In this document: positions 60,399 through 64,000 of the stretch, one piece after another | How positions within the stretch are numbered: the stretch's first letter is position 1 | Layout of the letters: every line of letters starts with the position of its first letter | Origin: Lycocorax pyrrhopterus obiensis | Taxonomy: Eukaryota; Chordata; Aves; Passeriformes; Paradisaeidae | Direction of reading: 5' to 3' | Assembly (NCBI GenBank): GCA_014706295.1 | Contig: JACSVZ010000039.1 | Location: 3,038,001 to 3,102,000 of the forward strand | Length of the DNA: 64,000 nt | The notes under the pieces: generated by a model | What the model was told of the DNA's origin: nothing | Database searches by the model: none | Seen by the model: the letters and a program-made list of their open reading frames with translations, nothing else | Translations under genes and position numbers: made by a program

Positions 60399-61073
60399 CT
60401 ATTTCTTTGCTGTCTCTTTAAAATGAAAACATAATTTAAGTTTTAAGAAACACATGCTGAAGCCACTAAAATCAGTCTTTTTAATACCATGTTATCAATA
60501 TTAAATACAACTCCTTTGCTCCACAGCTAAAGCATAGAACAGGAGGCATAGGATATTGTCTGATAACATTATTCAGCATGCCCATAGGTCCACCTATATA
60601 ATCTGAAAGTTTCTGTACTTTAATATAAAGATTCAAAATAAAAGTTAATGCTCACACTATGTATGTTTCTGTTATTTGTGAACCAGCTAAAACAGTACTT
60701 TCAAACAACTAAGAACTTCAAAATCAATAACATTAATAAATGGCCTAATGAAAAACATGTCCTCTGTAAGTCTGAGCAGATTCTAATGGAAGTAAAACTA
60801 GAACCCAAATTTTCTAAGGGAGCAGGTTTGAAGCCATTCTACAGTTATGTACTTGTTCTTTCATCCAGCTTTGCTTAGCAGAGAGAAATATTGCTTCTCA
60901 GGTCCTCCAGGCTACACCTACAGTGCCAGACACAGCCGGACACAAGGGAATGGAACACCCTCTGGAGGACTGTATCTGTTGTTAATTATTAAGCATGCTT
61001 CATGGAACAGCTTCTGCTCATGTCAAACAGCACATTCCCAAACAGGGCTCCCAGCAGGCTCTCTGCATACATC
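60399..61073. other. Intergenic spacer between two LTRs
   Basis: AT-rich 675-bp spacer with no gene and no recognised repeat. Confidence 0.6.
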
Positions 61074-62743
61074 TGGTTTGCATGGTAAGGTTTTGGTAGC
61101 AGGACTACTGCGGGGGTGGCTGCTGTGAGAAGATGCTAGAAACTTTCCCCCCCTGTCTGACAGAGCCAGTGACAGCTGGCTCCAAGATGGACCCACTGCT
61201 GGCCAAGGCCAAGCCCATCAGTGACAGCGGTAGCACCTCTGGAATAAGATATTTGATAAGGGGCGAAAAAACTTCTGCAGAATTGCAGCCAGAGGTAGGA
61301 GTGAGAATATGTGAGCACAATAACCCTGCAGACCTCAAGGTCAGTGAAAGAGGGGGAGGAGGTTCCTGGTGCTAGAGCTGAGATTCCCCTGCAGGCCGTG
61401 GTGCAGACCATGGTGAGGCAGCTGTGCCCCTGCAGACCATGGAGGACCATGGGGGGCAGAGATCCACCTGCAGCCCACGGAAGGGACCCAAGCTGGAGCA
61501 GGTGGATGCGCAAAGGAGGCAGTGATCCATGGAAGCCCTTGCAGGAACAGGCTCCTGGCAGGATCTGTGGCCCCATGGAGAGAGGAGCATGTGCTGAAGC
61601 ATGTTTGCTGTCAGGACTTGTGACCCTGTGGGGGACCCCCACTGAAGCAATTCATGAAGAACTGCAGCCTGCAGGAAGCACCTACATTGGAAAAGCTCAT
61701 GAAGAACTGTTGCAGTGGTCAGGGCCACCACACAGATGACCAAGGAGCCACAAGACCGTAGAACAGGACAGGTATCCTGGTAGGCAGGTGTCAATGTATA
61801 GGGAAGCCTCCGTGGTTAGGGTGACTTCCCATAGTCCTCCCTTTTGTTATGTAGATCATCCTTCCATAGTTGAAAAAGGCCCTCCACCCCTTTTTCGCCT
61901 AGTTAGTCCCAGTTCCAGAATGTTCTCCTTCTCTCAACACCCCATTTGTCTTGTATCCCAACTCCTCCCGTCATGTCCTTCCATTGGTTTATGTACCCTC
62001 GCCCTGCCTAAGCTCCTCCCCAAAGTCCTCACTCCATTGGTTCCTGGCCTTTCCCCTGCCCCTTCTCCTCCCCGTACTTAATCCCTGGACCCCCTGTTAT
62101 CTGTGCTCTTTGTCCCTGGGTTCCTTCACGTTCAGGATAAACCCTGTTCGTGGAATTCCTTATAAAGAGCCCCTCCGACTTCTTTGTCTCTGGCATTACC
62201 TGCTTCACTGCTTGTGTTCGTGTGCCTTCACCTGCTCCGGGTGCTGAGCGAGGGCACAGGAGCTATCAGTGCTCTGCCCTAAGCGGACTCCTCGTGGGAT
62301 GCTCAGGGATCGGCTGCGCTGCCTCAGCATGGGATTCAGAGGACTGTCTCCCGTGCTGGAGCAGGGGAAGAAATGTGAGGAGTCTTCCCCCTGAGGAGGG
62401 ATAAACTGACCAGAGCTCCCATTCCCTGTCCTTGTGCGCCACTGGGAAGGAAGAGGTAGAGAAATCAGTAACGAAGTTGAACCTGGGAAGAAGAGGGGGA
62501 AGGCAGGGAGTGGAAGGTGTTTTCCAAGATTTGCTTTTATTTTTCATTACCCTACTCTGTTTTGACTTACGATAAATTAATTTCCCCGAGCCAAGTCTGT
62601 GTTGCTCGTGACAGTAACTGTTGAGTGATCTCTCCCTGGCCTTATCTTGACCCATGAATGTTTTGTTATAGTTTCTCTCTCCTGTCCACCTGAGGAGGGA
62701 AGTGATAGAGCACCTGGTGTCTGTCCAGGGTCAACCCACCACA
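61074..62743 (+). mobile_element. Long bird ERV LTR, interrupted by a nested LTR
   Basis: Starts TGGTTTGCATGGTAAGGTTT and ends CAGGGTCAACCCACCACA. The left part (61074-61730) holds CCAGTGACAGCTGGCTCCAA and a run of diverged 45-55-bp GC-rich units with CTGCAG and GAGCAGG motifs. The right part (62339-62743) holds GAGGAGTCTTCCCCCTGAGG, CATTACCCTACTCTGTTTTG, the GATAAATTAATTTCCCCGAG block and CTTATCTTGACCCATGA. Without the insert it would be about 1.1 kb. No matching flanking duplication was found, so the 5' end may be internal sequence. Confidence 0.72.
61789..62338 (+). mobile_element. Younger LTR inserted in the long LTR
   Basis: About 550 bp, starting TGTCAATGTATAGGGAAGCC and ending CATGGGATTCA. 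It has a U3 with CCATTGG motifs (CCAAT-type, near 61980 and 62035), TTATAAAG at 62160, and GCTCCGGGTGCTGAGCGAGG near the end. This architecture matches a distinct, gammaretrovirus-like bird LTR family as I recall it. The preceding 50 bases (about 61735-61788) fit neither the outer LTR nor a clean target duplication and may be the 3' end of the inserted provirus. Confidence 0.68.
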
Positions 62744-64000
62744 CTGGGCAAAGTCACCCTGCTTTGGGACAAAAGAGCATCTTTTAGTGAAGAGCCTCTT
62801 GCCCATATTGATTATTAGCACTGACAGGGTCATGAAGATCAACATCTAAGTAGAGCAACTACTGTCCTGCACAGACAGGGATGCAGAATCACAGGGTGGA
62901 TTAAATGGTAGCCAATAGGGTTGTTTCCACTTACAGCACCCAAAGATTTGGCAGTTAGTGGTAATTTTACCTACATACCACAACAAAAACTGTGATGCAT
63001 TCCTTTGTCCATTATACTTTCCCCAGGGCACACAGAGCCACTTAGAATCTGTAAGAAATTCTATAATTTTTACAAAGAGACTGCTCTTTCTCAGCCAAAT
63101 TCACTTTAAAACAAAATCAGCTAGTTTATTCCAAACCAGATTGATCTGCTGTGTAATGAAAAATGTAGAATTTGCACAGGAATGGGTGGAGACTGCACAC
63201 ATCCTTTCAGCCATCTCTGCCGTGGGAGTGCCTGCAGGGCGCAGAGGCTCGTGGTACTAGGGCCTGAAATAATATTGCATATTTCCAGAGTCCCTTTGTG
63301 CCTGTCGCATTAGACATTTTCATGAAGTGCTGTGTCTGCTGTACTCCTGAGTCCTGAAACTGAGCCTAGTATTAAACTGTGGATTAAACGTTTTAGCTCA
63401 GACATCTAGGTATTCATGTTTTCAACTTGGCAGTTTATGTAAACAACAGTATTTCTGGCCCCATTAAAAAAGACACAGGAATTGAATTTTTTTCACTTAC
63501 ATTCAGTTTCAGTTCTGTTCTCCAGAAGTAGCTTTCCAATGAACAGCAAAACACTCCTCCAGTGGCAAATTTGATTTCAAAAGACAAGCTGTTTTCTTTA
63601 AAGTGATTCTGTAACATGTGAAAAGGAGCTACTGTCAAGAAGTTATACTCTGAAACTGTCCTCTGTCAAGTAAATAAAAATAAGATACACAGCAATCTTT
63701 CTCTGGCAGAGATCGTTCATCTAAATAATTTTAATCCTTTCAGTGGAGGAAACTGCTTTTAAAAATCATGTAAAGTGCTTCAGCAGTGTTCTTTCAAGCT
63801 TTGAAAATGTCACCTCTGAGCGTAGTGATGTTCAACACAGATATCTGAGAATGCTGACCTAAGAAGTGGCATTTCTGCACACTTTTGTTACATTGCTTCC
63901 ATATCAAAATGAGCTTCAGTTTGGTGTGGTAATGTAGGAGCTTTTCCAGGCTTATCTGTGAGGAGCTGCAGTCGGATTAATATTAGTCCTCCGTATTATT
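62744..64000. other. Intergenic DNA to window end
   Basis: AT-rich, with no gene or recognisable repeat. Open frames up to 100 codons lack domains. Confidence 0.55.

Noticed and set aside
61136..61794. Open frames of 140-168 codons on both strands
   Set aside because: They fall in the GC-rich tandem units of the ERV LTR; the non-coding repeat structure explains them.

Overview
The window looks like avian nuclear DNA. The evidence is CR1 LINE fragments in both orientations, bird-type endogenous-retrovirus LTRs, and one seven-exon gene whose protein I recognise as opioid growth factor receptor-like 1 (OGFRL1). I cannot fix the bird order from sequence alone. There is no operon structure, no prokaryotic signal, no CRISPR array, and no RNA gene that I could support.

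Layout. Positions 1-28,300 are gene-free upstream DNA with an (A/T)-rich background. They hold a 283-nt homopyrimidine microsatellite (6.45 kb), a CR1 copy (8.4-9.2 kb), a CR1 3' end (15.5 kb), an ERV LTR with attached leader (15.9-17.3 kb), an unclassified repeat-like block (25.4-26.1 kb), a CR1 ORF2 scrap (26.15 kb) and an ancient CR1 3' region (27.7 kb). Positions 28,340-29,160 are a CpG island promoter containing exon 1. OGFRL1 runs on the + strand from the ATG at 28,708 to the stop at 37,399, in seven exons that join to 490 codons including the stop. Intron 3 is largely filled by an old repeat-like block, and intron 6 carries an antisense CR1. A poly(A) signal lies at 37,963, and further signals reach 43.6 kb, so the 3' UTR may be long. 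From 43.6 kb to the end no gene was found. That part contains a (CCTT)n tract (51.4 kb), a rearranged CR1 5'-half block (54.8-56.0 kb), a complete solo LTR with a target-site duplication (59.8-60.4 kb), and a long LTR with a younger LTR inserted into it (61.1-62.7 kb).

Function. OGFRL1 is the only supported gene. Its conserved centre is the OGFr N-terminal domain, followed by a basic stretch and an acidic, Ser/Thr-rich tail. The remaining DNA is an intergenic landscape shaped by retroelements. I found no convincing undescribed system. The most checkable observations are a four-codon uORF, a NAGNAG acceptor, a myristoylation-like N-terminus, and the nested or rearranged retroelements. All family calls are from memory of family sequences; no search was run.
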